NCBI GenBank assembly: GCA_022822545.1
Contig: JAJEBE010000026.1
Coordinates: 1 to 64,000 of the forward strand
Length of the DNA stretch: 64,000 nt
Reading direction: 5' to 3'
DNA from: Anaerolineae bacterium
GTDB lineage: Bacteria; Chloroflexota; Anaerolineae; Aggregatilineales; Phototrophicaceae
Part shown: positions 26,449 through 35,727 of the stretch, piece after piece
Position numbering within the stretch: the first letter of the stretch is position 1
Layout of the letters: every line of letters begins with the position of its first letter
Program-made: the position numbers and the translations under genes
The notes under the pieces: model-generated
Database searches by the model: none
What the model was told of the DNA's origin: nothing
Seen by the model: only the letters and a program-made list of their open reading frames with translations

Positions 26449-26477
26449 CCTTATCGGAAAACGTTTACTGTGTCAAG
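26449..26477 (-). promoter_or_regulatory. promoter of the LacI-GH127 operon
   Basis: On the minus strand TTGACA (26477-26472) is followed by a 17-base spacer and TAAGGT (26454-26449). The spacer contains operator O1, so bound regulator would block polymerase. Confidence 0.65.
26458..26470. promoter_or_regulatory. LacI-type operator O1
   Basis: An identical copy of GAAAACGTTTACT, 32 bases (about three helical turns) from O2 and inside the promoter spacer. Confidence 0.75.
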
Positions 26478-26524
26478 CAATTGGTCGAACTTGCGGCGGA
26501 GACTGTCAGTCAGCGCGGCAAAAG

Positions 26525-27271
26525 CTAGAGCAGATTCGGCGGTATCCCCAACTGCCTGAATGCCGCGCAAGCCGCGTCTACGTGCGCCTTGCCGCCTGTC
26601 AGAGAAATCTGTAAATGACCCGGCGCCAGCGCGTCGAATTCGAGCGGCTCCATTTTGAACATGCTGTCGGCATAGGCGTCAATGCGGCAGTCGTGGATAT
26701 TCTGCCAGACGACCTTGCCGCCCCAGAAAACGAGGTCCGCGCCGAGCAGGTAGACCCGGTCGCCGCCACGCATCAGGAAGCTGAGATGGCCATCGCAATG
26801 GCCGGGCGTCTCGAATGTCTCCAGTTCGAGGTTGCCGACCTTCACGATGTCGCCTTCGACCAGCTCGATATCCACGGGGCAGGGCGGCAGCACGTAGTCA
26901 TCGGGGTAGAAGTTCGCCGCTTTGGCGACATCCAGCGCGACCGCTTTTTCATCGCCGACGCGGATGAACGGGGCGGCGAAGGCCGAGGCGTAGACTTCAA
27001 CATCAAGCCGGCGTTGAGCTTCCGCCGCCGCGCCGATGTGATCGCAGTGGTAATGCGTCAGGATCAGTTTGCGTATCTTGCTCGGGTCCAGGCCATCATC
27101 GCGGATGTTTTCCAGTATGGCGTCAAAGTCCTTTTCCAGTCCCATGCCCGGATCAATCAGCGCCAACTCTGAGCCGCTGTTTAGGACGTAGACGTGGCAG
27201 TCCAGATGACCGGATAAACCGAAACCGAAGTAGCCGCCGCCGACGACATGCAAATCACTTGTGAGTTTCAT
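26525..27271 (-). CDS. MBL-fold metallo-hydrolase
   Basis: The 248-residue protein has the metallo-beta-lactamase signature T-H73-Y-H75-C-D77-H78, a later metal His in ETFETPGHCDGHLS near 155-168 and the final PGHLQ near 217-221. Such proteins hydrolyse thioesters, lactones or phosphoesters; substrate not determinable. It has GGAG about ten bases before the ATG. It is on the same strand as the LacI operon but upstream of its promoter, so it is a separate unit, divergent from the VOC gene. Confidence 0.85.
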   Translation of the reverse strand: MKLTSDLHVVGGGYFGFGLSGHLDCHVYVLNSGSELALIDPGMGLEKDFDAILENIRDDGLDPSKIRKLILTHYHCDHIGAAAEAQRRLDVEVYASAFAAPFIRVGDEKAVALDVAKAANFYPDDYVLPPCPVDIELVEGDIVKVGNLELETFETPGHCDGHLSFLMRGGDRVYLLGADLVFWGGKVVWQNIHDCRIDAYADSMFKMEPLEFDALAPGHLQISLTGGKAHVDAACAAFRQLGIPPNLL

Positions 27272-27360
27272 CTTACATGCTCCAGAATTCGCGTTTCCCT
27301 ACAACTAGAACGGATTGGGCGTTATTCGTCAAGCATGTGTGGGCGAGGGCGTCGGCTGGC

Positions 27361-27369
27361 TGCTATACT
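27361..27369 (+). promoter_or_regulatory. extended -10 promoter candidate for the VOC gene
   Basis: TG-C-TATACT matches an extended -10 box, about 30 bases before the chosen start. No clear -35. Confidence 0.45.
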
Positions 27370-27400
27370 TGCGCGATGATTTTAGAAGTTGGAGGTCTCC

Positions 27401-28171
27401 ATGATACGAGGCATTGATCATATCGTCATCGCCGGGCCGGAGCTCGAAAGCTTGACGGCGATTTTCAAGTCGCTCGGCTTTAACGTGGTCGGCGGCGGCA
27501 AGCACCCGATCGGCTCCTACAACACGCTGGTAGGCTTGCAGGACGGCGCCTACATCGAACTGCTCTCATTTTATGAAGACAGCCCGCAGCACTACTGGTG
27601 GGAGGCGGTGCACAGCCGCGGCGGCGGCTTGATCGATTTCTGCATGGTTACGGACGATATCCGCGGCGATTATGCGGTCTTTCAAGAGCAAGGGGTGGAG
27701 ATGAGCTCGCTGGTCGGTCTAAGTCGCCTCCGCTTCGATGGCTATCAACTTGCCTGGCTGAACAACGAGATCTACGGCGAATATCAAGGTCTGATCCCCT
27801 TCGTCATCGAGGACGAGACCCCGCGTGAAGAGCGCGTCCCGAAAGAGAATCAGCACGATAATCAGGTTATCGCCATTGATACGATCACGCTTGCCGCGCG
27901 GGATCTAGATGTGGCGAGGCGGATAATGGATGCGGCGCTGCAAACGAAGGCTGCGCCGGTTCAGGATGAGGCGCTGGGCGCGCGCGGGATCATCTACCAG
28001 GTCGGTCCGCATCGGCTGGAATATCTGACGCCAGCAGACGACAGCGGTCCCTTGCATGAACATCTGGCTGCGAACAGGCCGCTGCCCTACCGGATCCGCT
28101 TCAAGACGGCGGGCGCGGCTCGCTCTATTGCACCGGATGATGCCGCGGGTGTGCGGATTGAACTTGTCTGA
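27401..28171 (+). CDS. VOC/glyoxalase-like domain protein
   Basis: The 256-residue product starts MIRGIDHIVIAGPELESL, the classic first strand of the vicinal-oxygen-chelate fold, and a second copy of the fold appears to start near IDTITLAARDLD (about 157-168), as in two-module glyoxalase-like proteins. His7 and Glu in AYIELLSFYED are plausible metal ligands. It could be a lyase, dioxygenase or resistance-type protein; no specific role can be assigned. GGAGG lies six bases before the ATG at 27401; a TTG twelve bases earlier is not preferred. Confidence 0.75.
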   Translation: MIRGIDHIVIAGPELESLTAIFKSLGFNVVGGGKHPIGSYNTLVGLQDGAYIELLSFYEDSPQHYWWEAVHSRGGGLIDFCMVTDDIRGDYAVFQEQGVEMSSLVGLSRLRFDGYQLAWLNNEIYGEYQGLIPFVIEDETPREERVPKENQHDNQVIAIDTITLAARDLDVARRIMDAALQTKAAPVQDEALGARGIIYQVGPHRLEYLTPADDSGPLHEHLAANRPLPYRIRFKTAGAARSIAPDDAAGVRIELV

Positions 28172-28229
28172 CGTCGCGCGAGGGCCTATCCATTCCGAAT
28201 CAGCAGCTTTGGACGCCAGCCGTCGATTT

Positions 28230-28257
28230 TTGCGCTCCCCGTAACATTAGCTATACT
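28230..28257 (+). promoter_or_regulatory. promoter candidate for the PPOX-family gene
   Basis: TTGCGC (28230-28235), 16-base spacer, TATACT (28252-28257), giving a leader of about 65 bases. Confidence 0.4.
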
Positions 28258-28328
28258 CACTTGAATGAAGCGTTGGCTGCTGTCACAGTTGCTATTTGAG
28301 TTTCCCGCAGCTTTTGAAAGGACAAATT

Positions 28329-28820
28329 ATGAGTGAAAAACGCGAATACCCCGAGTGGATGGGCAAAATGCGCGGGTTATACCCCGACGAGTTGCAGGAG
28401 TTCCTCGACGGTCCTGTTGTCGCGCGCATCGCCACGGTCGATAGCAAGGGCGATCCCTATGTGACGCCGGTCTGGCAGGAATGGGACGGCGAGGCGATGT
28501 GGGTCATCCCGCGGGCGAAGACGATCTTCGCGCGGCACTTGATTCGCTTCCCGCGCTGTTCGGTTTCTTGCGCCAAAGATAGCAGCCCGTACACCCGCGT
28601 GCTCTTCCGCGGCGGGGCTGAAATCGTCGAAGGCCCGGCGCTGATGCACGGCGAGTGGCTGGAAATCGCGCGGCGCATGGCGGTCCGTTACCTGGGCGAG
28701 CGGGGTCCCGAGTACCTCGAGCCGTCCCGCGTGCGTCCGCGTTACCTGGTCAAGATCACGCCCGAGAAGACAATCTCCTGGGAAGGCGTCGAATGGGCGG
28801 CGAAGTATCTTGACGAATAG
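28329..28820 (+). CDS. pyridoxamine 5'-phosphate oxidase (PPOX)-family flavin/F420-binding protein
   Basis: The 163-residue protein has the split-barrel pattern LDGPVVARIATVDSKGDPYV near 24-43 followed by WVIPRAKTIFARHLIRFPRCSVS, the FMN/F420-binding part. Members reduce small molecules or bind flavin, F420 or haem. It is cytoplasmic. The ATG at 28329 has GAAAGGAC about eight bases upstream. It ends 36 bases before the ribose-type permease gene and may be the first gene of that transcript, though a link in function is not obvious. Confidence 0.8.
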   Translation: MSEKREYPEWMGKMRGLYPDELQEFLDGPVVARIATVDSKGDPYVTPVWQEWDGEAMWVIPRAKTIFARHLIRFPRCSVSCAKDSSPYTRVLFRGGAEIVEGPALMHGEWLEIARRMAVRYLGERGPEYLEPSRVRPRYLVKITPEKTISWEGVEWAAKYLDE

Positions 28821-28856
28821 ATGCGGCTGCAATGATTATGCCCGCCTGATAGCGCC

Positions 28857-29834
28857 ATGAGCCTGACAAAGACCTACCAAGCCCCGATTGCGGACAAACG
28901 CTGGAAGACGCGCAAGTTCGTCGCCGATTACGGCGTGTACATCGCGCTGCTGATCTTGCTGCTGGCCGGCGCGGTTCTGACGCCGAAGCTCTATTCGGTG
29001 GATACGATCGCGGTGGTCATGCGGCAAGCATCGCAGTTGGGCATTGTCGCCATCGGACAGACCCTGGTCTTGCTGGTGGCGGGTTTGGATTTGTCAGTCG
29101 GCGGCATCTTCATCATGACTTCGGTTGTGGTGGCGGAAGTGGGCAATGGCCGCGACGAGATGGTCATACCGGCGATCGCGACGGCGCTGGCTTTAGGCGC
29201 GCTGGTCGGCCTGGGCAACGGTCTGCTGGTGACGAAGCGGCGCGTTCCGCCTTTTGTCGCCACGCTGGGTATGCTGGTGCTGGTCAAAGGGGCGACGCAA
29301 GCTTATACGCGGGGCGTGCCCGGCGGCTTCGTCCCGGAGGTGCTTGGCATCGTCAACCGTTCCTGGTCATTTCTGTCGATTCCGCTCGTTTTGTGGCTCG
29401 GCTTGAGCGCCGTCTTCATTTTTATCTTGCGCGGCACGTCTTACGGGCGGCGCGTCTATGCGGTCGGCAGCAATATGGAAGCGGCCCGCCTCTCCGGCAT
29501 TCCGGTCGATCTCATCCGCATTTCCGTGTATGTGCTGGGCAGCTTGTTCGCGGTAATCTCGGGCGTGGTCTTGACCGGCTACGTGCTCTACGTGGACCGC
29601 TTCATCGGCAGCGGCCTCGACCTCGATTCGATCGCGGCGGCGGTCGTCGGCGGCACCGCCTTCGTTGGCGGGCGGGGCGGTTTGCTCGGCACTATCGCCG
29701 GCGTCTTGATCATACAGATTCTGAGCACGATGGTGGTGCTTCTCGGCCTGGATGTCGAGGTGCAGTTCATTATCAAGGGGCTGGTGATACTCGGCGCAGT
29801 GACGCTGTACAGCGTCGCCAATGTAGAATCGTGA
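28857..29834 (+). CDS. ribose-type sugar ABC transporter permease (first of two)
   Basis: The 325-residue protein is a RbsC-type permease: GIVAIGQTLVLLVAGLDLSV near 62-81, GTSYGRRVYAVGSNMEAARL near 191-210 and about nine predicted helices. It carries a pentose or related small polyol or aldose across the membrane. The order permease, binding protein, ATPase, second permease is unusual; the two permeases could pair as a heterodimer. No clear ribosome binding site lies before the ATG. Confidence 0.88.
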   Translation: MSLTKTYQAPIADKRWKTRKFVADYGVYIALLILLLAGAVLTPKLYSVDTIAVVMRQASQLGIVAIGQTLVLLVAGLDLSVGGIFIMTSVVVAEVGNGRDEMVIPAIATALALGALVGLGNGLLVTKRRVPPFVATLGMLVLVKGATQAYTRGVPGGFVPEVLGIVNRSWSFLSIPLVLWLGLSAVFIFILRGTSYGRRVYAVGSNMEAARLSGIPVDLIRISVYVLGSLFAVISGVVLTGYVLYVDRFIGSGLDLDSIAAAVVGGTAFVGGRGGLLGTIAGVLIIQILSTMVVLLGLDVEVQFIIKGLVILGAVTLYSVANVES

Positions 29835-29928
29835 TTGCGGAGACGGGAAAGGAGGCGTAGTTATCGAAGGGATAGAAGGGCAGTTGTTACGGTTCGGATA
29901 ATCAATTTGCACCTGAAAGGATATCATG

Positions 29929-31083
29929 ATGAAGAAGTTACTGAGTTTACTGTTGGTCCTGGCGCTGTTGGCAGCCCTTGGCACGGCGGCGCTGGCGCAG
30001 GACGATGACGGCGATATGCTGGGCTTCGAATTCACCGACGAGCAGATCGAAGCCTCGCCGTACTTGCAGAGTGTTCTATCGCGCCTGGACGAAACCTACG
30101 ACACCAGCGATTTTGCCAAGGACGGTCCATATCGGATTGCTCTGGCGGCGCAGGGAACGAGCAACGCCTGGTCCGCGCTCTTTGACGCCCATGCCAACTG
30201 GTATGTCGAGCATTTGGGCGAAGACGTCGTCGCTGAGTTGCTCTATGGCGATGCCCAAGCTAGCGCCGATATTCAAGTGCCGCAGGTCGAAGATTTGCTG
30301 GCGCAAGAACCGGATGCGCTGATCCTGGTGCCCATGGGCGCGGCCGCCTTATCAGCGCCGGTCGAGCGCGCCATGATGCAGGGCGTGCCGGTGGTGCTCT
30401 GCGCGAGCGCGGTCGAAACCGACAACTTCGTCACGGAAGTCGGCACAAACCTCTGGGTGGTCGGCGCCAGCCTGGCGCAATATGTGGTTGACCAGCTCGG
30501 CGGCGAAGGCAATGTCGCTTTCATGACCGGCATCCCCGGCGTCACGACATCGGACATCATGGAAGAGGGCGCTCAAGCCGTCTTCGACGCCAATCCGGGC
30601 ATTAATATCCTGGACAAGCAACCCGGCTTCTGGTCGCCGGCTGATGCCAAGGGCATTATGGAGACCTGGCTGGTGCAATATGGCGATGAGATCGATGGCA
30701 TTTGGTCGGGCGGCGCGCAGATGTCCCAAGGCATCATCAGCGCCTACCTGGATGCCGGCCTGGATATCCCGCCGATCGGCGGCGGCGAATGGCAGAATGG
30801 CTTCCTGCGCCTGGCGCTGGAGCATGACATCAAGTACCTCGCCTGGCAGTATCCCAACGCCATGATCACCATGTGCATTGACGCGGCGCTGCAAATCTTG
30901 GCGGGCGAGCCGATCGCGCGCTTCATCGACTTCTCGGGCGTCATCCCCAACAGCGAACCCTTCACTGATGTCGAGGGCGCCGATTACTTCCGCGAAGAGT
31001 GGAGCGATGACGTGCACGGGCCGATCACGATGCCCGATGAGAAGCTCGCGGAGCTGGGTTTCACCACCATGGACGATGGCTAA
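29929..31083 (+). CDS. ribose-type substrate-binding protein
   Basis: The 384-residue protein has a signal peptide (about 1-24, ending TAALAQD) without lipobox and a periplasmic-binding-protein type I fold, with YRIALAAQGTSNAWSALFDA near 65-84 and EPDALILVPMGAAALSAPVE near 125-144. It binds the sugar for the two permeases and the ATPase around it. AAAGGA lies before tandem ATGs (29926 and 29929). AGGAGG (29850-29855) lies about 74 bases upstream and a hairpin follows the stop. Confidence 0.88.
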   Translation: MKKLLSLLLVLALLAALGTAALAQDDDGDMLGFEFTDEQIEASPYLQSVLSRLDETYDTSDFAKDGPYRIALAAQGTSNAWSALFDAHANWYVEHLGEDVVAELLYGDAQASADIQVPQVEDLLAQEPDALILVPMGAAALSAPVERAMMQGVPVVLCASAVETDNFVTEVGTNLWVVGASLAQYVVDQLGGEGNVAFMTGIPGVTTSDIMEEGAQAVFDANPGINILDKQPGFWSPADAKGIMETWLVQYGDEIDGIWSGGAQMSQGIISAYLDAGLDIPPIGGGEWQNGFLRLALEHDIKYLAWQYPNAMITMCIDAALQILAGEPIARFIDFSGVIPNSEPFTDVEGADYFREEWSDDVHGPITMPDEKLAELGFTTMDDG

Positions 31084-31106
31084 TCTGAGGGCCGAATAAG
31101 TTGACC

Positions 31107-31148
31107 AAAGCGGTATCCGGCGCGCCCCGGCGTTTCGGGTGCCGCTTT
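31107..31148. other. stem-loop between binding-protein and ATPase genes
   Basis: AAAGCGG (31107-31113) pairs with CCGCTTT (31142-31148), with GC-rich inner pairing and TTTTCCCTT after it. It looks like an attenuator or weak terminator after the binding-protein gene and supports placing the ATPase start at 31158. Confidence 0.5.
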
Positions 31149-31157
31149 TCCCTTGGC

Positions 31158-32669
31158 ATGAGCGAATACATTCTGGAAATGCGTAATATCTCGAAATCCT
31201 TCGCCGGTGTGCAAGCGCTGAAGGAGGTTTCGATTCGCTGCAAGCCGGGGCTGGTTTACGGGCTGGTTGGCGAAAACGGCGCCGGCAAATCCACGCTGAT
31301 GAAAATCCTGGCCGGCGCCTACCGCGCGGACGCCGGCGAAATCATATACAAAGGCGCGATCCGCGATCAAGCTTCCACGGCGGAGATCATCGACAGCGGC
31401 ATCAGCATCATCTATCAGGAGCTTGCGCTGGTGCGGCAGATGTCCGTCGCCGAGAATATCTTTCTGGGGCGGGAGCCGCGCAAGCGCCTAGGCGTTCTGG
31501 ATCTCAAGCTTCTGCATGAGCGCTCGAGCGCGCTGCTGGAACGGCTGGGCATAGAACTCGATCTTCATTTGCCAGTCAGCGAATTGACGATCGCCCAGCA
31601 GCAACTGGTGGAAATCGCCAAAGCCCTATCCCAGAATGCCGATCTCATCGTGATGGACGAACCCTCCGCCATCCTCGCGGGCAGCGAGCTGGATCAGCTG
31701 TTCCGGATCATTGAATCGCTCAAGTCGCAAGGCGTTACCGTCATCTATATTTCACATCGGCTGGAAGAAGTCTTCCGCATCGCCGATGAAGTTACGGTAC
31801 TCAAAGATGGCGAACTGGTCGCCACGCGTCCCATTGGCGAGCTGGACCGCGCTACCCTGGTCGAGTTCATGGTGGGGCGGCCGCTGGACGAGGTCTTCCC
31901 GCAGACCGAACATGAACAGGGCGAGCTGGTGCTGGTGGCGGAAGATGTTTCGACCGACACGATCCTCGCTGGCGTCAGCTTGGAACTGTACGCCGGCGAG
32001 ATACTGGGCATCGCCGGCATGGTCGGCTCGGGCCGGACGGAGCTGGCGCGCGCGCTCTTCGGCGCTGATCCGCTGACCGGCGGTTCGGTCCAGTTGGTGG
32101 CTAGAGGCAAAACCAAGTGGGGCAGCCCGGCGCAAGCCATAAGCGCTGGCTTGGCGCTCGTGCCGGAGGACCGCAAGGCGCATGGTCTCTTCACGGCGCT
32201 ATCCGTGCGCATTAATGTGACCATCCCGATTTTGCCAAGTTTGACGCGCCTGGGCGTCTTGAAACGCGCCGCGGAGGACGAAATCGTGCGGGAGGCGCAA
32301 GCGCGCCTGTCTATCGTCATGTCATCCTCCGATCAAGAGACGCAGTTTCTCAGCGGCGGCAATCAGCAGAAGGTGGTGCTGGCGAAATGGCTGGAGACCG
32401 ACCCGAATGTCATCATCCTGGATGAACCGACGCGCGGCGTTGATGTCGGCGCCAAATTCGAAATCTATAAGCTAATGCGCCAACTCAACGACCGCGGCAT
32501 CGCAATCGTCATGATTTCGTCGGAATTGCCGGAAATCATCGGCATGAGCGACCGAATTCTGGTGATGAACGATGGCCGGATCGCGGGCGAACTCGCGCGT
32601 GAAGAAGCGGGCGAGGCGCGGATTATTGAGCTGGCGACTATGGGCGGTTCCGAGGCGGGCCAATCATGA
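31158..32669 (+). CDS. ribose-type sugar ABC transporter ATPase with two nucleotide-binding domains
   Basis: The 503-residue protein has two ABC domains. Domain 1 has Walker [10 protein letters not shown] near 38-46, a signature-like LTIAQQQ and Walker [10 protein letters not shown]. Domain 2 has a degenerate Walker A (GMVGSGRTE) and an intact signature SGGNQQK plus Walker [15 protein letters not shown], as usual in RbsA/MglA. It powers the two permeases. I prefer the ATG at 31158, which starts the conserved [15 protein letters not shown]; the frame extends to a TTG at 31101, but that part covers a hairpin. It overlaps the second permease gene by four bases. Confidence 0.9.
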   Translation: MSEYILEMRNISKSFAGVQALKEVSIRCKPGLVYGLVGENGAGKSTLMKILAGAYRADAGEIIYKGAIRDQASTAEIIDSGISIIYQELALVRQMSVAENIFLGREPRKRLGVLDLKLLHERSSALLERLGIELDLHLPVSELTIAQQQLVEIAKALSQNADLIVMDEPSAILAGSELDQLFRIIESLKSQGVTVIYISHRLEEVFRIADEVTVLKDGELVATRPIGELDRATLVEFMVGRPLDEVFPQTEHEQGELVLVAEDVSTDTILAGVSLELYAGEILGIAGMVGSGRTELARALFGADPLTGGSVQLVARGKTKWGSPAQAISAGLALVPEDRKAHGLFTALSVRINVTIPILPSLTRLGVLKRAAEDEIVREAQARLSIVMSSSDQETQFLSGGNQQKVVLAKWLETDPNVIILDEPTRGVDVGAKFEIYKLMRQLNDRGIAIVMISSELPEIIGMSDRILVMNDGRIAGELAREEAGEARIIELATMGGSEAGQS

Positions 32670-33640
32670 ATCTCGGGGCGAGCTTATTTGATGGGAAGTC
32701 CAAAGGGCGTGCCGTCTTCCTCCGCCGCAATGGGCCGATTATCATGGTCTACGCCTTTATCCTGCTGCTCGTCATCATCGGCATTACGCAATCCGAGCGC
32801 TTCTTCACCGAACGCAACCTGACCAATGTCGCCCGTCAATCGGCCTTCCTCGGCATCGTCGCCCTGGGCCAGATGCTGGTGATCCTGACCGCCGGCATCG
32901 ATCTCTCGGTTGGCTCGCTGGTCAAAGTATCCATCCTGGTCTCGGCGATCGTGATGAATGGCGAGAGCGGCAACGTCCTGCCCGCCATCATCGCCACGCT
33001 TGGCCTGGGTGTGCTGGTTGGGTTGATCCACGGCTTCCTGATCAACGAGTTGCGCATTGCGCCCTTTATCGTGACGCTGGCCTCGCTAGTAATACTACGG
33101 GGCGTCGGCTTGACCATTTCATCATCGCCGGTCGGCAAAGCCAGCCGAGAGGTGATGATGTTCTACGTGCAGAAAATCGGACCCGTGCCTGTGATCGCCT
33201 GGATGTTCTTTGTACTCATCGTGTTAACGATGCTGCTGCTGCGCTATACGGTATTTGGCAAGTATCTATACGCCGTCGGCGGCAATATCGAAGTGGCGCG
33301 TCTCTCCGGCGTGCCGATCAAAGCGGTGCGCTATGGCGTTTATGTGCTTTGCAGCTTGACGGCGGCGGTGACCGGTTTGCTCTGGCTATCGCGAATGGGC
33401 GTAGGCGACCCGGCGATTGGAGACGGCATTGAGCTACAGACGATCACCGCGGTTATCATCGGCGGCACGAGTCTCTTTGGCGGCCGGGCGAGCGTGCTGG
33501 GGACCTTGGGCGGCGTCCTTTTGCTTGGCATCACCGCTAATCTGCTGGTTATGCTTGGCGTCAATCAATTCATTCAGGGACTTATTCAAGGGCTCATCAT
33601 CGTCGCGGCGGTGGCGCTCTACAAACAAGAAGGAGATTGA
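32666..33640 (+). CDS. ribose-type sugar ABC transporter permease (second)
   Basis: This 324-residue RbsC-type permease has GIVALGQMLVILTAGIDLSVG near 64-84 and FGKYLYAVGGNIEVARLSG near 196-214. It is a clear paralogue of the permease at 28857-29834. The start overlaps the ATPase stop (ATGA), so the two are translationally coupled. It ends in the sequence that provides the AAGGAG of the aminotransferase gene. Confidence 0.9.
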   Translation: MNLGASLFDGKSKGRAVFLRRNGPIIMVYAFILLLVIIGITQSERFFTERNLTNVARQSAFLGIVALGQMLVILTAGIDLSVGSLVKVSILVSAIVMNGESGNVLPAIIATLGLGVLVGLIHGFLINELRIAPFIVTLASLVILRGVGLTISSSPVGKASREVMMFYVQKIGPVPVIAWMFFVLIVLTMLLLRYTVFGKYLYAVGGNIEVARLSGVPIKAVRYGVYVLCSLTAAVTGLLWLSRMGVGDPAIGDGIELQTITAVIIGGTSLFGGRASVLGTLGGVLLLGITANLLVMLGVNQFIQGLIQGLIIVAAVALYKQEGD

Positions 33641-33645
33641 TCTCC

Positions 33646-34803
33646 ATGACGATCCACGCCGGGCGCCCGACAGTGCGCGCGCTGCAGCCGAGCCTGATTC
33701 GCAAGCTGGCGAATGCCGCCATGGGCCGCGCCGATGTCATTCCGCTCTGGTTCGGCGAGCCGGATAAACCGACGCCCGAATTCATTCGTCAAGCCGCTAA
33801 AGACGCCATTGACGAGGGCCAGACCTTTTATCAGCCCAATCTCGGCATTATCGAGTTGCGCGCCGCGCTGGCGGAATATACCAATGGTCTTTATGGAACC
33901 AGCTTCAGCGAAGACAACATTGGCGTGACGCCTTCGGGCATGTCGGCGCTTGCGGTCGCGTTACAGTGCATAGTCGCCGATGGCGCCGCGGTCGTCCTGC
34001 CATCGCCGGTCTGGCCGAACCTGCCCGCCGCCGCCGAGATCCTGGGCGCCGAGATCCTTCGCGTGTCGCTGCGGCCCAGCGATGGCCTGTGGACGCTTGA
34101 TCTCGATGAGCTCTTCGCCGCCTGCCCGCCGCATACCGGCGCGCTGCTCGTCAATTCCCCCAATAACCCGACTGGCTGGATGCTCGAGGACGGCGAACAG
34201 CAGCAGATCATCGACTTCTGCCGCGAGCGTGATATCTGGCTCATCGCCGACGAGGTCTATAACCGAATCGTCTACGACTGCGACTGCGCGCCGAGCTTTG
34301 CCGATAAGGTCACTGACGCTGACAAGTATCTGATCGTCAACAGCTTCTCCAAATCCTGGGCGATGACGGGCTGGCGCCTGGGCTGGCTGACCGCGCCCGC
34401 TTCATTGATTGACACGCTGGCGGCGGTCAGCGAGTTCAACTTCTCCTGCATATTCGCGCCAACGCAAATCGCCGGCATCACCGCGCTGCAAGACGGTGAA
34501 GCCTTTGTAAGCGCGGCGCGGGCCCGCTATCGGGCGGCTCGTGACTTGATCATGAGCGAATTCGCTGAACTGCCAAGAGTCTGTTTTCCGCTGCCGCGCG
34601 CGGCCTTCTACGCCTTTTTTGCCGTGGACGGCGTGGCCGATAGCTACAGTTTTGCGGAAAAAGTGTTGGCTGAATGCGGCGTTGGCTTGGCGCCGGGCGC
34701 CGCCTTCGGTCCGCAAGGCGAAGGTTATTTGCGGCTCTGTTACGCGGCCGAACTGCCGCTGCTGGAACGGGCGCTGCGGCGGATGCGTCCCCTGCTGGCT
34801 TAG
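33646..34803 (+). CDS. class I/II pyridoxal-phosphate aminotransferase
   Basis: The 385-residue protein shows fold type I landmarks: NSPNNPTGWML near 169-179 for pyridine binding, DEVYNRIVYD near 202-211, and the PLP lysine in SFSKSWAMTGWRLGW near 230-244. Members transfer amino groups from aspartate, aromatic or branched amino acids. AAGGAG sits seven bases before the ATG. It follows the sugar importer genes closely and precedes an SDR gene, so the imported ligand may be an amino- or keto-sugar or an amino-acid-like compound rather than plain ribose (inference). Confidence 0.85.
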   Translation: MTIHAGRPTVRALQPSLIRKLANAAMGRADVIPLWFGEPDKPTPEFIRQAAKDAIDEGQTFYQPNLGIIELRAALAEYTNGLYGTSFSEDNIGVTPSGMSALAVALQCIVADGAAVVLPSPVWPNLPAAAEILGAEILRVSLRPSDGLWTLDLDELFAACPPHTGALLVNSPNNPTGWMLEDGEQQQIIDFCRERDIWLIADEVYNRIVYDCDCAPSFADKVTDADKYLIVNSFSKSWAMTGWRLGWLTAPASLIDTLAAVSEFNFSCIFAPTQIAGITALQDGEAFVSAARARYRAARDLIMSEFAELPRVCFPLPRAAFYAFFAVDGVADSYSFAEKVLAECGVGLAPGAAFGPQGEGYLRLCYAAELPLLERALRRMRPLLA

Positions 34804-34868
34804 AGTGCGGCAGTCAAGTCAAATGGCGGCGGCCGCGTTCAGCCGCCCGAAGCAAGGAGAACGTTGAA

Positions 34869-35627
34869 ATGAGCCTGGTTGGGAAAACCGCGTTGGTAAC
34901 CGGCGGCGGGCGCGGCATCGGCAAGGGCTGCGCGCTGGAGCTGGCGGCGCTCGGCGCTCGCGTCGCTGTCAATGACCGTCCCGGCAATCCCGATCTGGCG
35001 GCGACCGTGGCGGAGATCAAGGCGGCCGGCGGCGCCGCCCTGGCGCTGGAAGCGGATGTATTCAGCCGCGCCGGCTGCGAGTCTCTCCTTGAGCGGGCTT
35101 TGAACGATGCGGGCGCCATCGACATCCTGGTGAGCAACCCGGCTCACAGCAATCGGGCTGGATTTCTGAAACTCGAGCCGGCTGCCTTTGCCCGCGTGAT
35201 TCAAGGTACATTGATCGCGGGCTTCCACATGAGTCAGTTGGTCGCCCGGCACATGGTCGAGCGCGGCAAGGGCGGGAAGATGATCTTCATTTCCAGCGTC
35301 CATGCCGAAATGCCGTACCAAAACGCGGTCGCCTACAACGCGGCCAAAGCCGGTCTTAATCATATGGCGCTGTCTATCGCTCGCGAGCTCGTTCCTCACA
35401 AGATCAACGTCAATATTATCGAGCCGGGCTGGATCGATACGCCCGGCGAGCGCGAGGACTTCGGCGTCGAGTTTCTTCACGAGCGGGGGAAGGCGCTGCC
35501 TTGGGGACGCCTGGGCGCGCCAGCCGATATAGGCAAGGCGGTCGCCTTCCTGGCATCAGACAAAGCGGATTACATCACCGGCGCGGTCTTGCGCGTCGAT
35601 GGCGGCTTCTTGCACAAAGACGCCTGA
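34869..35627 (+). CDS. SDR family oxidoreductase
   Basis: The 252-residue protein has TGGGRGIGKG (11-20), the catalytic S-x-Y-x3-K arrangement in ISSVHAEMPYQNAVAYNAAK near 140-159 and the PGWIDTPGE substrate loop. The usual NNAG is replaced by SNPAHS. It should oxidise or reduce a hydroxyl/keto group with NAD(P). The ATG at 34869 has AAGGAG nine bases upstream; the longer frame from 34674 runs through the aminotransferase gene and is rejected. It is the last gene of the ribose-type importer unit. Confidence 0.88.
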   Translation: MSLVGKTALVTGGGRGIGKGCALELAALGARVAVNDRPGNPDLAATVAEIKAAGGAALALEADVFSRAGCESLLERALNDAGAIDILVSNPAHSNRAGFLKLEPAAFARVIQGTLIAGFHMSQLVARHMVERGKGGKMIFISSVHAEMPYQNAVAYNAAKAGLNHMALSIARELVPHKINVNIIEPGWIDTPGEREDFGVEFLHERGKALPWGRLGAPADIGKAVAFLASDKADYITGAVLRVDGGFLHKDA

Positions 35628-35727
35628 TTCCCCATGGCGGCGATTTCGCGTTGACCGAAGTCCTGCGGCGCGCGAGCGCTGAGCTTGACGCCATGTTGCC
35701 GGGCAAGCTCTAATCGGCGCTCTGCGG

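Noticed and set aside
31101..31157. N-terminal extension of the ribose-type ATPase from a TTG
   Set aside because: The segment forms a hairpin after the binding-protein gene and adds residues not found in RbsA-type ATPases.
34823..34848. GC-rich inverted repeat before the SDR gene as another copy of the dispersed palindrome
   Set aside because: The stem is GGCGGC/GCCGCC without the GGGCGA core or the CTACA flank.
34674..34868. 65-residue N-terminal extension of the SDR protein
   Set aside because: It lies within the aminotransferase gene in another frame and is Arg/Ala-rich; the ATG at 34869 has a good AAGGAG.
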